Below, piece after piece: positions 38,795-48,710 of a stretch of DNA of 64,000 nt. Source of the DNA: Actinomycetota bacterium (lineage in GTDB: Bacteria; Actinomycetota; Geothermincolia; Fen-727; Anoxymicrobiaceae); assembly GCA_018896525.1 (NCBI GenBank), contig JAHIMR010000038.1, positions 17,755 to 81,754 of the forward strand, in the 5' to 3' direction. The number at the start of each line of letters is the position of its first letter. Position 1 is the stretch's first letter. Both the position numbers and the translations under genes were made by a program. Below the pieces are notes generated by a model. It saw nothing but the letters and a program-made list of their open reading frames with translations. It was not told the origin of the DNA and ran no database searches.

Positions 38795-39316
38795 TCAATC
38801 GCCCGGCCGCTCGACGGCACACTCGGAGACGTCACCGGCGGCGACCTCCAGCGCGTGGGGCACGGCGGCCATTACTGCTTCGAGGCACTCGCGAGCACCC
38901 TTTGGGCTCCCCGGGAGGTTTATTATGAGGGTCCGCCCCTTCAAGCCGCAGACCGCCCTGGATATCATCGCGTGCGGGGTAACCTTGAGACTCTCCGCCC
39001 TCATCGCCTCGGCCATGCCCGGCACCTCGCGGTCAATGACCTCCATCGTCGCCTCCGGCGTCACGTCTCTCGGCGAAACCCCGGTGCCGCCCGTCGTGAC
39101 CACCAGGTTGAATCCCTCCTCGCAAAGGTCGCGGAGAAGTTGCTTCAGTTCCGCGCGTTCGTCGGCCACTATCACAACCCGCGGCACATCAATGCCGGCA
39201 TCCTCCAGAATCTCGCGCAGCGCCGGCCCGCTCTCATCCTCCCTCTCCCCGACCGACCCCCTGTCGGACACGGTCACGACCGCGGCGGTGTACTTCACCT
39301 TCGTACCGTCGGGCAT
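38795..39316 (-). CDS. Molybdenum cofactor biosynthesis protein B/MogA
   Basis: 'AAVVTVSDRGSVGEREDESGPALREIL', 'VVTTGGTGVSPRDVTPEAT', 'IINLPGSPKGARE'; start at ATG 39316 rather than ORF start 39499. Confidence 0.94.
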   Translation of the reverse strand: MPDGTKVKYTAAVVTVSDRGSVGEREDESGPALREILEDAGIDVPRVVIVADERAELKQLLRDLCEEGFNLVVTTGGTGVSPRDVTPEATMEVIDREVPGMAEAMRAESLKVTPHAMISRAVCGLKGRTLIINLPGSPKGARECLEAVMAAVPHALEVAAGDVSECAVERPGD

Positions 39317-39405
39317 CTCAATCCCTCCACCTTCTTGCGTTTGGTGCCTGTCACCGTTGTTGCGTTTTGCACCGATGGTGCCTGGCACCTCTGCGTCATT
39401 TTGGT

Positions 39406-39852
39406 TCAGTCGTGCCTGATTACCTTGATTTCGTCGCCTCTGGCTATCTCCCCGCCCTCCAGCACGCGGGCGAAGACCCCTTCGCCGGGCATAACGCATT
39501 CACCAACCTTGTAGTAGATCGCGCAAGGCTTACTGCATTCCTTCCCCACCTGGGTCACCTCCAGTACGACCGTCTCTCCAACCCCGAGCCGTTTCCCAAC
39601 CGGCAAAGACGCCAGGTCGATGCCCCTGGTGGTCATGTTCTCCCCGAAGGCGCCCGGGCCCACCTCGAGCCCTTTCACCCTCATCCTGTCGATGCTTTCC
39701 TCCGCCAGGAGGCTGACCTGCCGGTGCCAATCTCCCCCGTGCGCGTCCCCCTCCAGCCCGAACCCGGCAACCACCTTTCTCCGGCCGACATCGTGCTTGG
39801 ATTCGCCGGTGTCCTCTGAAACGTTGACCGATATCACCTGTCCGTTCCCCAC
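39406..39852 (-). CDS. MOSC domain protein
   Basis: 'GLEGDAHGGDWHRQVSLLAEESI', 'PGAFGENMTTRGID', 'CAIYYKVGECVMPGEGVFARV'. Confidence 0.9.
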   Translation of the reverse strand: MGNGQVISVNVSEDTGESKHDVGRRKVVAGFGLEGDAHGGDWHRQVSLLAEESIDRMRVKGLEVGPGAFGENMTTRGIDLASLPVGKRLGVGETVVLEVTQVGKECSKPCAIYYKVGECVMPGEGVFARVLEGGEIARGDEIKVIRHD

Positions 39853-39855
39853 TGC

Positions 39856-40356
39856 TCACCCCTCCCTGTTCCAGGTCCCGGACTTACCCCCGGACTTGTA
39901 GACAAGCCGGAGTGACGTTATCTCCACCCCGCGCTCGACCGCCTTGCACATGTCGTAGATGGTCAACGCCGCTATACCTGCCGCCACCAGCGCCTCCATC
40001 TCCACCCCGGTCCTGTCAGTGGCCCGGGCCAGCGCATCGACCCTTACCCGCGACGGGCCCTCGTCAATGTGGAAATCGACTTCCACCGAGTCCAGGCGGA
40101 TCGGGTGGCACAGCGGTATCAGCTCCGCGGTCCTCTTCGCGGCATTGATCCCCGCGATGCGTGCGGTGGCGAAGACATCACCCTTGGGGAGCGACCCTGA
40201 GGTGATGAGCTCAAACGTTTCGGAACTCATCGACACCCACGCTTCCGCCCGGGCCTTCCGCGCGGTCACCTCCTTCTCTCCCACGTCCACCATCCTCGCC
40301 GCGCCCGACTCGTCCAGGTGGGACAGTGAATCGGGTCCGTTCCTCTCTTCAGGCAT
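39856..40356 (-). CDS. moaC: Cyclic pyranopterin monophosphate synthase
   Basis: '[22 protein letters not shown]', '[17 protein letters not shown]', '[28 protein letters not shown]'. Confidence 0.96.
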   Translation of the reverse strand: MPEERNGPDSLSHLDESGAARMVDVGEKEVTARKARAEAWVSMSSETFELITSGSLPKGDVFATARIAGINAAKRTAELIPLCHPIRLDSVEVDFHIDEGPSRVRVDALARATDRTGVEMEALVAAGIAALTIYDMCKAVERGVEITSLRLVYKSGGKSGTWNREG

Positions 40357-40361
40357 CTCCC

Positions 40362-41369
40362 TTACCCCCCTATCCTGGACATATGGTCACCGGCCCGCAT
40401 CCGGGTACCGCTCTTCGGCTTATTGCCGCCTTCCCTGGCCTTGCGCTCGAGCTCCTCGTCTATTATCTCACGGAGCCGGCCGGCGTTGGCCCCGGCCCTT
40501 ATCTCCCGCTTCACGTCTACGCCGTTTCGGTCAAACAGGCACGTCAGCATCCGTCCGTCGGCGGATATCCGGAGCCGGTTGCACGACGAGCAGAAGTGGA
40601 AGGAAACCGGTGATATGAAGCCGATAGTCCCCGCCGCTCCCGGGAACGTGAAGCAGCTCGCGGTGCTGGCGGGGCCCCAACCCTCGGGGGCTTCGCCTTC
40701 CTCCAGTCGCACGACCTCCTCCAGCCGGCTCTTGATCTCCTCCCCCGGGATGAACCACCTTCCGGGTTCGTTGAAGTAAGGCATGTACTCTATGAATCGG
40801 ACGTGCACCGGCAGTTCCCGCGTCAGGTCGGCGAACGGCCCGGGGTCGTCGTTCACCCCTCTGAGCGTCACCACGTTTACCTTTACCGGCCCGAGGCCTG
40901 CGTCTATCGCAGCGCGGAGCCCGGCAAGCGCGCCGGCAAGGCCCCCCACCCTGGTTATGGCCCGATACCGCTCCGGGTCCAGTGAATCGATGCTGACGTT
41001 GACCCGACTCAAGCCGGCCTCCTTGAGGTCGCCGGCGTAGCGGGCCAGCAGCAGGCCGTTAGTTGTCAGGGAAACCTTCAGCCCGGGGTCTATCGACGTA
41101 AGCATCCGCACGAACTCTACCGCCCCCTTACGCACCAGCGGTTCGCCCCCGGTCACCCTCACCCTGCCGATTCCGGACGAGACCGCCGCCCGGGTGAAGA
41201 GTTCCAGCTCCTCGTAGGTCATTATCTCCCGGTGCGACAGGCAGGAGACCCCATCCGCGGGCATGCAGTAGATACAGCGAAGGTTGCACCTGTCGGTTAT
41301 TGATATGCGAAGGTAATCCACGACCGGACCACCGGCCGCCTCGAACCCCTGCTTCACGCCTGTCGTCAT
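40362..41369 (-). CDS. moaA: GTP 3',8-cyclase (radical SAM)
   Basis: '[17 protein letters not shown]', '[12 protein letters not shown]', C-terminal '[21 protein letters not shown]'. Confidence 0.97.
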   Translation of the reverse strand: MTTGVKQGFEAAGGPVVDYLRISITDRCNLRCIYCMPADGVSCLSHREIMTYEELELFTRAAVSSGIGRVRVTGGEPLVRKGAVEFVRMLTSIDPGLKVSLTTNGLLLARYAGDLKEAGLSRVNVSIDSLDPERYRAITRVGGLAGALAGLRAAIDAGLGPVKVNVVTLRGVNDDPGPFADLTRELPVHVRFIEYMPYFNEPGRWFIPGEEIKSRLEEVVRLEEGEAPEGWGPASTASCFTFPGAAGTIGFISPVSFHFCSSCNRLRISADGRMLTCLFDRNGVDVKREIRAGANAGRLREIIDEELERKAREGGNKPKSGTRMRAGDHMSRIGG

Positions 41370-43300
41370 CGGCTTCCCTCGAGTGATATAATCCGGCCCG
41401 CCTCCCCCAGGTCGTACCCGCCCAGCGCCTCCACCTCACCGCGGTACTCCGTATCGGACAGCACCCTCACCAGCGTCCTGTGTCCCGGCGAACCCTCGAA
41501 TGACCGGAGGACCAGGAGGTCGTAGCGCTCGCGCCCCAGAGGCATGAACTCGAGGCCGAGGGCGCGCGCCGCCGCCAATACCCCCAGGCCGGTGTTGGCG
41601 GTTCCGCCCGACACCGCTGCCGCGACCGCTGTGTGAGTGAACATCTCCCGCTCGTAGCCCCTTACATCGGACGGGCTTATCCCCGCTTTCCCCAGTTCGT
41701 GGTCCAGTAGCAACCTTGTGCCCGACCCTTTCTGCCTGTTGGCGAACAGTACATCCTCTCGCGCCAGGTCCTCCACCCCCTTTATCCCCTTGGGGTTCCC
41801 CGGCAACACCATGAGCCCCTGCTCACGCCAGGCAAGGTGGACGAGCGACACCTCGTCCACGGAGCAACGGCGCAGCACGTAGGAAACGTTATACTCCCCT
41901 GTCTCGGGGTCGAGAAGGTGGATTCCCGCCAGGTGCGCCTGCCCCTGCTTCACCGCCATGATACCGCCCATGCTCCCCACGTTCGCCGATGCCAGGCTCA
42001 GGCGAGGGTCCTCCCGCCTGAGACGGTTTGCCAGCAGGTCCAGCGATATATCGTGGCTGCCAATCGCCAGTATCGTCCCCTCGAGGTTGATATCCCGACC
42101 GTGAAGCAGTACCTCCACCTCCCGCCACCTGGCTACACCCTCCTCGGAAGCAGGTACCCTGATGGCGCCATCCGCCCGCACCAGCGACATCGAAACCCCG
42201 GACCCCCGTGGCAGGGGCACCGCCACGACCTCGCCACCAACCCGTCCGACCTTCACCTGTACGAACTCATCGAAGCCGGGGGTGGAGAAAACCTTCCTGG
42301 CCAGTCGCGCCTCGAGCGTCGCCGACCGGCCGGTTGGGAGGCCCAGCATCGCCTCTATCAGCGGCTTCATGAACTCCTGGGCGCCACGGTAGTTGGCTAC
42401 CGGGAACCCGGGCAGGCCGATCACCGGCTTTCCCCGGGCCACACCGAGCACCACCGGCTTTCCCGGCCTCATGGCTACGCCGTGCACCGCCACCTTCCCC
42501 AGCGACTCGATGGTGGACCTCGTATAATCCTCCCTTCCCGCGGAGGTGCCCGCGTTGATGACGACCACGTCCGCCGCTTCCAGCGCCTTCTCGAACACCT
42601 CGAGGATTACGTCGGGGTCATCGGGGATGAGGTCCATCCTGTCCGCCCGGGCACCCAGCGACCGCGCCAGCGCGGCCAGCGTGAACGAGTTGCTCTCCAT
42701 CACCTTCCCGGCCCTGAGATCGTCCGGGTGCTCCACAAGTTCCGAACCGGTGGGGATTACAGCCACGAGTGGCTCCCCTCTTACCGGTACCTCAATGAAG
42801 CCGGCGTTCAGGAGCGCGCAGATATCCACAGGGCGTATCCGGTGTCCCGCCGGCAGCACAAGCTCGGTCTCGACGATGTCCTCGCCGAGGGGCCGGATGT
42901 TTTGCCACGGGAAGACGGGCTTTATTATCTCGAAGGCGCCTTCAGAGACCTCACTTAAGTCCTCCACCATTATCACCGCGTCGAATCCGGGGGGGAGCGG
43001 CTCTCCGGTGTCAATCCACTCCACCTCCCGCCCAACCGTGAGGCGCACCGGGTTGGTCTCGCTCGCGCCGTAGGTCGCACTCGCCCTGACCGCGACGCCG
43101 TCCATCGCCGACGAGTGGAAAGGCGGAGAGGAAACCCTGGCGAACAGCGGCTCGGACGTGACCCTGTCCGCCGCCTCCCCGGTGGCGGTTGTCCCGGCGT
43201 GAACCGGAAACTCTACGCCCTCCTCCCGGCACAGCGCCATCCACCGCTCCAAAGCCTCGGGAAGCGGTACGTTCTCCAGGTAGATGTTTCTTTTCATCAC
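41366..43300 (-). CDS. MoeA-type molybdopterin molybdenumtransferase fused to PBP-like (LysR-substrate/PBP_like) domain
   Basis: N-terminal MoeA ('PPFHSSAMDGVAV', 'GTSAGREDYT', 'GKPVIGLPGFPVAN') then 'IGSHDISLDLLANRLRREDPRLSLASANVGSMGGIMAVKQGQAHLAGIHLLDPETGEYN'. Confidence 0.93.
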   Translation of the reverse strand: MMKRNIYLENVPLPEALERWMALCREEGVEFPVHAGTTATGEAADRVTSEPLFARVSSPPFHSSAMDGVAVRASATYGASETNPVRLTVGREVEWIDTGEPLPPGFDAVIMVEDLSEVSEGAFEIIKPVFPWQNIRPLGEDIVETELVLPAGHRIRPVDICALLNAGFIEVPVRGEPLVAVIPTGSELVEHPDDLRAGKVMESNSFTLAALARSLGARADRMDLIPDDPDVILEVFEKALEAADVVVINAGTSAGREDYTRSTIESLGKVAVHGVAMRPGKPVVLGVARGKPVIGLPGFPVANYRGAQEFMKPLIEAMLGLPTGRSATLEARLARKVFSTPGFDEFVQVKVGRVGGEVVAVPLPRGSGVSMSLVRADGAIRVPASEEGVARWREVEVLLHGRDINLEGTILAIGSHDISLDLLANRLRREDPRLSLASANVGSMGGIMAVKQGQAHLAGIHLLDPETGEYNVSYVLRRCSVDEVSLVHLAWREQGLMVLPGNPKGIKGVEDLAREDVLFANRQKGSGTRLLLDHELGKAGISPSDVRGYEREMFTHTAVAAAVSGGTANTGLGVLAAARALGLEFMPLGRERYDLLVLRSFEGSPGHRTLVRVLSDTEYRGEVEALGGYDLGEAGRIISLEGSR

Positions 43301-44568
43301 TGTGCCCTTTCGCCCCTCCCTGTTGTGAAGGGATCGTGAAGTTCGACCGTCACCCGCTCTCCGCGCTCGATCCCCTCGCGGCCCTCGGGAATCCTGACGT
43401 TCCCGTCGGCGCGGGCAAGTGTGCCGATAAGGTTGGTCTTCCCCGGTATCGGGGTCGCCTTCAACAGTTCTCCCTCCAGGCCGAGAGACACCGGGACCAG
43501 TTCCAGCCGCCCGGTAGCCGACGCCACCGACCTGTCAAGGACGGCCTGGACCGTACGGGGCCCCCCTCTTTTATTCTCCCCCCTCAGCGCGGCCAGGACC
43601 GGTACCATGACCTCCCCAAAGACGGTCAGGGCCGAGGCGGGGTTGCCGGGAAGCCCCAGCGCCGGTTTCCCGTCACAGACCGCGATCAGCGTCGGCTTTC
43701 CCGGCTTCAGATAGATACCGTGCGCCAGCGTGCCCGGTGGGCCCAGTTGATCCAGGATGTCCACGGTCAAGTCGCGAACCCCCATCGAGCTGCCCCCGCT
43801 GATGACCAGCGCATCGCACTCAGCGAGGGCCCGGCGTGACGCCTCCAGGAGAAGGCCGAACTCGTCGGCCACTATCCCGTAGGGGCGCGCCAGGCATCCC
43901 GCCCTCACCACCGACGCCGCGAGAGCCGTCGAGTTCACGTCTCTGACCTGTCCCGGTCCCGGCGTTTCAGATGGGGGCACCAGCTCGTTCCCGGTGGAAA
44001 TGATCCCTACAACCGGCAGGCGGTAGACGCTCACCTTTGTTATCCCCAGCGCCACCAGGGCTCCCGCCTGGGCCGGCCCCAGCACCCGCCCCCGGGAGAA
44101 GAGGAGCGCGCCCCTGGCGATATCCTCGTCCTTCCTTATGACGTTCTCCCCCGGCGCGACCCCCTTGACCACCTCAACGGTCTCCCTGGAGACCTCGGTA
44201 TTCTCTACCATCACCACCGCGTCCGACCCCTCCGGCATCACACCGCCGGTGGATATCCGTACCGCCTGCTCCTGCGCGACTTCAATGGCGGTGGCTCTTC
44301 CCATGGGCACCTCACCGGTTCGTTCCAGGTACACCGGCAGGCCCTCACTGGCCGCGAACGTGTCCGAAGCGCGCACCGCGAACCCGTCCATGCCGGACCG
44401 GTCGAAGCCGGGGACGTCCTCCGGTGCTATTATGTCCCCCGCTATGACCCTTCCCAGCGCACTGGAGACCTCCACCTCCTCGGTGGCGACGCCTCCCTCC
44501 GGCAGCCCCTCCAGCAACAGGCGGACCGCCTCGTCAAGGTGCACCAGGTTCAAGAACTCCTCAGGCAA
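43297..44568 (-). CDS. moeA: Molybdopterin molybdenumtransferase MoeA
   Basis: 'VPGFDRSGMDGFAVRASDTF', 'VISGGSSMGVRD', 'GKPALGLPGNPASAL'. Confidence 0.95.
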   Translation of the reverse strand: MPEEFLNLVHLDEAVRLLLEGLPEGGVATEEVEVSSALGRVIAGDIIAPEDVPGFDRSGMDGFAVRASDTFAASEGLPVYLERTGEVPMGRATAIEVAQEQAVRISTGGVMPEGSDAVVMVENTEVSRETVEVVKGVAPGENVIRKDEDIARGALLFSRGRVLGPAQAGALVALGITKVSVYRLPVVGIISTGNELVPPSETPGPGQVRDVNSTALAASVVRAGCLARPYGIVADEFGLLLEASRRALAECDALVISGGSSMGVRDLTVDILDQLGPPGTLAHGIYLKPGKPTLIAVCDGKPALGLPGNPASALTVFGEVMVPVLAALRGENKRGGPRTVQAVLDRSVASATGRLELVPVSLGLEGELLKATPIPGKTNLIGTLARADGNVRIPEGREGIERGERVTVELHDPFTTGRGERAQ

Positions 44569-44657
44569 TGGGTTTTACCTCCCCTCTATTGACGATCTTG
44601 TTCAACCTCCGTTTGTTTGCGAGATAGGGGTCAGGCATTGCCCCTGGGCCGTTGCAT

Positions 44658-44692
44658 AATGACGCACTGGTGCCAGGTACCAGTGCGTCATT
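44658..44692. repeat. Near-perfect palindromic REP-like hairpin
   Basis: aatgacgcactggtgcc-a-ggtaccagtgcgtcatt, one mismatch. Confidence 0.8.
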
Positions 44693-44699
44693 TTCGCCT

Positions 44700-44845
44700 T
44701 ATCGACATCGCTATAACACCTTACCCCACCTGTTGGCGGTCTTGTTTAACCGCCGTTTGTCTGACAGAAAGGGGTCAGGTGTTCTTGCCATCACGCTTCT
44801 GTTCCTGACATCTCTATAACACCTTACCCCACTTGTTGGCGATAA
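44700..44845. repeat. MITE-like dispersed repeat copies (…gctataacaccttaccccacttgttggc)
   Basis: Two half-copies; shared with 27655-27740 and 38155-38290. Confidence 0.65.
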
Positions 44846-45932
44846 TGTGTACCGCGGTAGCCTTGAAACGCAGGCCCACCATCTTCCCCTCGGCTATACC
44901 CATATCCTCCAGTGAGCGCCTGGTTATCAGCGCCACCACCGGGAACGGGCACAGGGCGGTCACCCGGGCCGTAGGTCCGGCGAGTTCCACCCCGACAACG
45001 CGCCCCTTGAACGCGTTTCTGCTGCTCGCCGGGGCCTCGATCTGCTCCGGCGGCACCAGCGTCACGTCCTCGGGCCTCAAGCCCGCGGTCACCCGTTCAC
45101 CGTTGCCGGCTTCACAGGTACTCTCCAGAAACTTTCCCTGGACCTCGACCCGCGTCAGCCCGTTATCGCTTCCGGTAACCACGCCCTTGTACAGGTTCTC
45201 CATCCCAACGAACAGGGCGGCGAACTCACTCGAGGGTCGGTGGAACACGTCGCCCGCCGCACCCTCCTGGACAATCCTCCCCTGATCGAGAATAACGATC
45301 CGGTCCCCGATACGCCCCGCCTCCTCCTGGTCGTGGGTCACGAAGATGGCACAGAGGCCATTCTCCTTCAGTATCCTCTTCACCTCACCCTGCAGAGCGG
45401 TACGGTTCAGGCGGTCGAGGCTGGCGAACGGTTCGTCAAGGAGGAGCAGTTCGGGCTCCACCACCAGGGCCCGGGCCAGGGCAACCCTCTGGGCCTCACC
45501 CCCCGACAGGGTGGAGACGTGTTTTTCCTCGAAGCCGGAAAGGCGCACCATCTCCAGGGCGGAGGCGACCCTCCCCTCTCTTTCGCTCGCCGGCACCTTA
45601 CGGACCTTCAGCCCGTAGGCCACGTTGTTCCTTACGGTGGTGGAGAACAGCAGGGGGTCCTGGAAGAGCATCGCCATCCTTCGGGAGACGGCGACCATTT
45701 CCTTTCCTCTAAGCCCCTGGACCTCCCCGCCCTCGAACAGGATCCTTCCCGCGGTTGGCGCCTCCAGGAGGTTCAGGATACGAAGGAGCACGCTCTTCCC
45801 GGCACCGCTCGGGCCCAGGCAGGCCAGTATCTCTCCGGGCCCAACCGAGACTGTCTCGATGTCAAGCACCGTTCGCTCCCCGTACTTTTTCCTCAAGCCG
45901 ATCGCTCTTATTACATCTTCCAACTTGCTCAA
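44814..45932 (-). CDS. Tungstate/molybdate ABC transporter ATP-binding protein with TOBE
   Basis: 'LGPSGAGKSVLLRILN', 'LSGGEAQRVALARALVVEPELLLLDEPFASLD', C-terminal TOBE; operon with permease and SBP. Confidence 0.93.
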   Translation of the reverse strand: MSKLEDVIRAIGLRKKYGERTVLDIETVSVGPGEILACLGPSGAGKSVLLRILNLLEAPTAGRILFEGGEVQGLRGKEMVAVSRRMAMLFQDPLLFSTTVRNNVAYGLKVRKVPASEREGRVASALEMVRLSGFEEKHVSTLSGGEAQRVALARALVVEPELLLLDEPFASLDRLNRTALQGEVKRILKENGLCAIFVTHDQEEAGRIGDRIVILDQGRIVQEGAAGDVFHRPSSEFAALFVGMENLYKGVVTGSDNGLTRVEVQGKFLESTCEAGNGERVTAGLRPEDVTLVPPEQIEAPASSRNAFKGRVVGVELAGPTARVTALCPFPVVALITRRSLEDMGIAEGKMVGLRFKATAVHIIANKWGKVL

Positions 45933-46615
45933 GCAGGGTATCCGGTTACCCTCTTCTCCACCTCCTCCCGTCCCTTGTCAGCCTGGAGCCGGGTAAGCAT
46001 CGCGTTGACCAGTACCGCCACAAGTATAAGGACCAGGCCCTCCGCGATGGCGTACTCATACTGCCCCTGCCGGGTCTGGAGAACGATATCGGTAGTGAGA
46101 ACCCGTGTGTAGCCCTTTATATTGCCTCCCACTATCATGACCGCTCCCACCTCGGCCAGGACCCTGCCCAGTCCCGCTATCAAGGCCGCCACCAGCCCGG
46201 CCCGCGCCTCCCTCATCTTCACCAGGACCGCCTGTAACCGGGTAGCGCCGAGACTCATCGCCTGGAGCCCCAACCGCGGGTCGACCCCCCGCATCGACGC
46301 GTGGGTGAAACCGGCCACTATCGGTGTCGCCAGTATCACCTGGACTATGACCATCGCGGTTGGGGTGTAGACCAACTCAAGAAACCCCAGCGGGCCGCTG
46401 CGGGCGATCACCAGGAACGTGAACAGGCCCACCACCACCGGGGGCAGCCCCATGAACGCGTGCACCATCGTAAGGGCGGCATTGCGCCCGCGGAAGGAGA
46501 ACTCCGAAAGCGCGACGCCTATTGGGATTCCTATAGCAGCGCCGATCAACGCGGCGGTACCCGACACCGCGAGGGAAAGGAACAGGACCCGGTAAAACTC
46601 CGGATCGAAGCTCAC
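45929..46615 (-). CDS. tupB: Tungstate/molybdate ABC transporter permease (TupB-like)
   Basis: 'FMGLPPVVVGLFTFLVIARSGPLGFLELVYTPTAMVIVQVILATPIV', 'RVLAEVGAVMIVGGNIKGYTRVLTTDI'. Confidence 0.93.
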   Translation of the reverse strand: MSFDPEFYRVLFLSLAVSGTAALIGAAIGIPIGVALSEFSFRGRNAALTMVHAFMGLPPVVVGLFTFLVIARSGPLGFLELVYTPTAMVIVQVILATPIVAGFTHASMRGVDPRLGLQAMSLGATRLQAVLVKMREARAGLVAALIAGLGRVLAEVGAVMIVGGNIKGYTRVLTTDIVLQTRQGQYEYAIAEGLVLILVAVLVNAMLTRLQADKGREEVEKRVTGYPA

Positions 46616-46711
46616 TATAAGGAGAAGCGCCTCCTTGAACCCGTTCAGTATTGTACCTATGCGATCACCGTCTTCCCCAATCCAATGGCGTGCTGCGCCC
46701 TCAAGGGGGAG

Positions 46712-47581
46712 TTAATCACCCGTGCCCCCGGTCTCCCCAATGGCGTTGGGGTGGAAGAGCACGGTGCCGTACTTCTCGTACGAACCAATCAACTCCTGTC
46801 CTTCATCACTTGTAAGGAACTCCACGAAGTCACCGGCCCCCTCCACGTTGAGATCGAGGTCCGGGTGCTTCTCCGGGTTAATCACTATGGCGCTGTACTG
46901 GTTGAACAGGGCCTTGTCACCCTCTACCACCGTAACCAGGTCAACTGTCTCCTTCTTGGAAAGATAGGTGGCGCGATCACTTAACGTGTACCCCTGTTTC
47001 TCGGCGGCCACAGTGAGGGTGTTGCCCATCCCCTGGCCGGTCTCCACGTACCACTGTTGCCAGGCGGGGTCCACCCCGGCCTCGGCCCATATCGTCTTCT
47101 CTTTCTTGTTGGTGCCCGAGTCGTCGCCCCGGCTGACAAAGGTGGAACCGGTCTCCGCTATCTTCCCCAGCGCGTCGGCGGCGCTCTTCTCTCCTTTTAT
47201 CCCCGCGGGGTCGGCCTCCGGACCCACGATGATAAAATCGTTGTACATGATCTCGACCCGCTCGAGGCCGTAACCGTCATCGACCAGTTTCTCCTCCGAG
47301 TCCTTGGCGTGGACCAGCAGGACGTCAGCGTCCCCCCGCTCCCCCATCTTTAGCGCCTCGCCGGTGCCAACGGCGATGGTCTTGACCGTTACCCCGTACT
47401 TCTTCTCGAAGTCAGGGATAATCAGGTCCAGTAGCCCCGAGTCCTGGGTGCTGGTAGTGGTGGCAAGGACGAAGGACTTCTTCGACTCCTCCTTCTTCTC
47501 ACCGCATCCCGCCAGCGCCGGCAGCGAGGCGGCCAGCATCAACATGACAGTAAACACAATGAGTTTCTTTCCCATGTCCAT
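46712..47581 (-). CDS. tupA: Tungstate/molybdate substrate-binding lipoprotein (TupA-like)
   Basis: Lipobox 'ASLPALAGCGEKKE'; 'LATTTSTQDSGLLDLIIPDFEKKYGVTVKTIAVGTGEALKMGERGDADVLLVHAKDSEEKLVDDGYG'; start at ATG 47581, ORF open to 47668. Confidence 0.94.
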   Translation of the reverse strand: MDMGKKLIVFTVMLMLAASLPALAGCGEKKEESKKSFVLATTTSTQDSGLLDLIIPDFEKKYGVTVKTIAVGTGEALKMGERGDADVLLVHAKDSEEKLVDDGYGLERVEIMYNDFIIVGPEADPAGIKGEKSAADALGKIAETGSTFVSRGDDSGTNKKEKTIWAEAGVDPAWQQWYVETGQGMGNTLTVAAEKQGYTLSDRATYLSKKETVDLVTVVEGDKALFNQYSAIVINPEKHPDLDLNVEGAGDFVEFLTSDEGQELIGSYEKYGTVLFHPNAIGETGGTGD

Positions 47582-47613
47582 AAAACCCCTTTCAACTATG
47601 AAGCCTCTTGCTC

Positions 47614-47643
47614 GACAAAAAACCTGCCTTCGGAAAGGCAGGT
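47614..47643 (-). terminator. Intrinsic terminator/attenuator in tupA 5' leader
   Basis: Minus strand ACCTGCCTT-TCCG-AAGGCAGGT followed by TTTTT, 33 nt upstream of tupA ATG. Confidence 0.75.
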
Positions 47644-47982
47644 CACTCTTTGTCCCTCTCCTTTCCAATCACGGGAGGCCCGCCGGTTTCCCACCGGACC
47701 CTATCGCCCTGGGGCCGTAGCTTATCGCTTTAGGCCCTTCGGGTCGGAGAACAGTATTAAGTTGTGTCGGGATTAAACCATGTACGGCAACCCGCGGTCA
47801 ACGGGCGGGCGGGGCGGGCGGGCACAAGCGCACCGTATACCGCCGCCCGAGACAGTACCGGCGGCGGCCACGTACGCCAGAGGCGCGGCTTGGAGATGTG
47901 CCCTTTACGGACGGACTTCTCCCGCGATGCCCCGGTCCCGATCGCCTCAATCGGCAGGCGATCCTCAATCAATCGGAGGTCG

Positions 47983-48375
47983 TCACTCAGGAGAGCCGCC
48001 TCGCTCCAGGAGTGACCTTGCCTCCCGTACAAACTCACGAGCCTGCTCAATAATAGCCGTAGCGGATTCAGCATCAATCAGAGGCTCGAAATCGTAGTCG
48101 CCCCTGAGTCGCTGGTCAAAAGCATCCAACAGCCAACGATGAAACTTCATATCCATTACTCCCGTCTTCGCGAACTGTTTTCCAAAAGCGCCGTGCACGC
48201 CGGCGTGCTTGCGGTACTTCAAACCTTTTTCTCTCAGAAGCGCCTGCGCCGCGTACAGCATTGCGTAGTATGCCCGCCCGGAAGCGAATTCGGCATCGTT
48301 TTCCCGCATGAGTGTCTCCGCGGCACTCACTGCGCGCTCTGCCTTCTCGAGCAGTCCGCGAGCTTCGTCTTTCAT
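47983..48375 (-). CDS. HEPN domain protein (HepT-like)
   Basis: 'SGRAYYAMLYAAQALLREKGLKYRKHAGVHGAF' HEPN pattern; start at internal ATG 48375 (MKDEARG), overlapping MNT stop. Confidence 0.88.
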   Translation of the reverse strand: MKDEARGLLEKAERAVSAAETLMRENDAEFASGRAYYAMLYAAQALLREKGLKYRKHAGVHGAFGKQFAKTGVMDMKFHRWLLDAFDQRLRGDYDFEPLIDAESATAIIEQAREFVREARSLLERGGSPE

Positions 48376-48692
48376 GCTGGAATGGCCTCCTCCCTGGCAT
48401 TCAGGAAAAATAGTGTCTGAGCTCCCCTCCATTGCTCTTCCGAAGCAAAGACACGGCTGATCGTTATCCCATGGCTCAGGGAGAGTTCAGAGATCAATTC
48501 GCTTGTCCGGCCGATCTCGCGCGAATAGTTCTCTAATCGATCAAGCACGATGAGCACGTCCACGTCGGATTCTTCATCGGCCTCATTTCTAGCGTGAGAG
48601 CCGAATAGGTAAACGCCCTTCAACCTACCGCCATAGAGGCGCTCGAGGCGCTCTTTGAGTTCCGTCAAGGCGTGGCTGACGCTGTCAGTCAT
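48372..48692 (-). CDS. Minimal nucleotidyltransferase (MntA-like)
   Basis: GSX10DXD motif: GSHARNEADEESDVD. Confidence 0.9.
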   Translation of the reverse strand: MTDSVSHALTELKERLERLYGGRLKGVYLFGSHARNEADEESDVDVLIVLDRLENYSREIGRTSELISELSLSHGITISRVFASEEQWRGAQTLFFLNAREEAIPA

Positions 48693-48710
48693 CCGATCCC
48701 TCCTTCTGCT

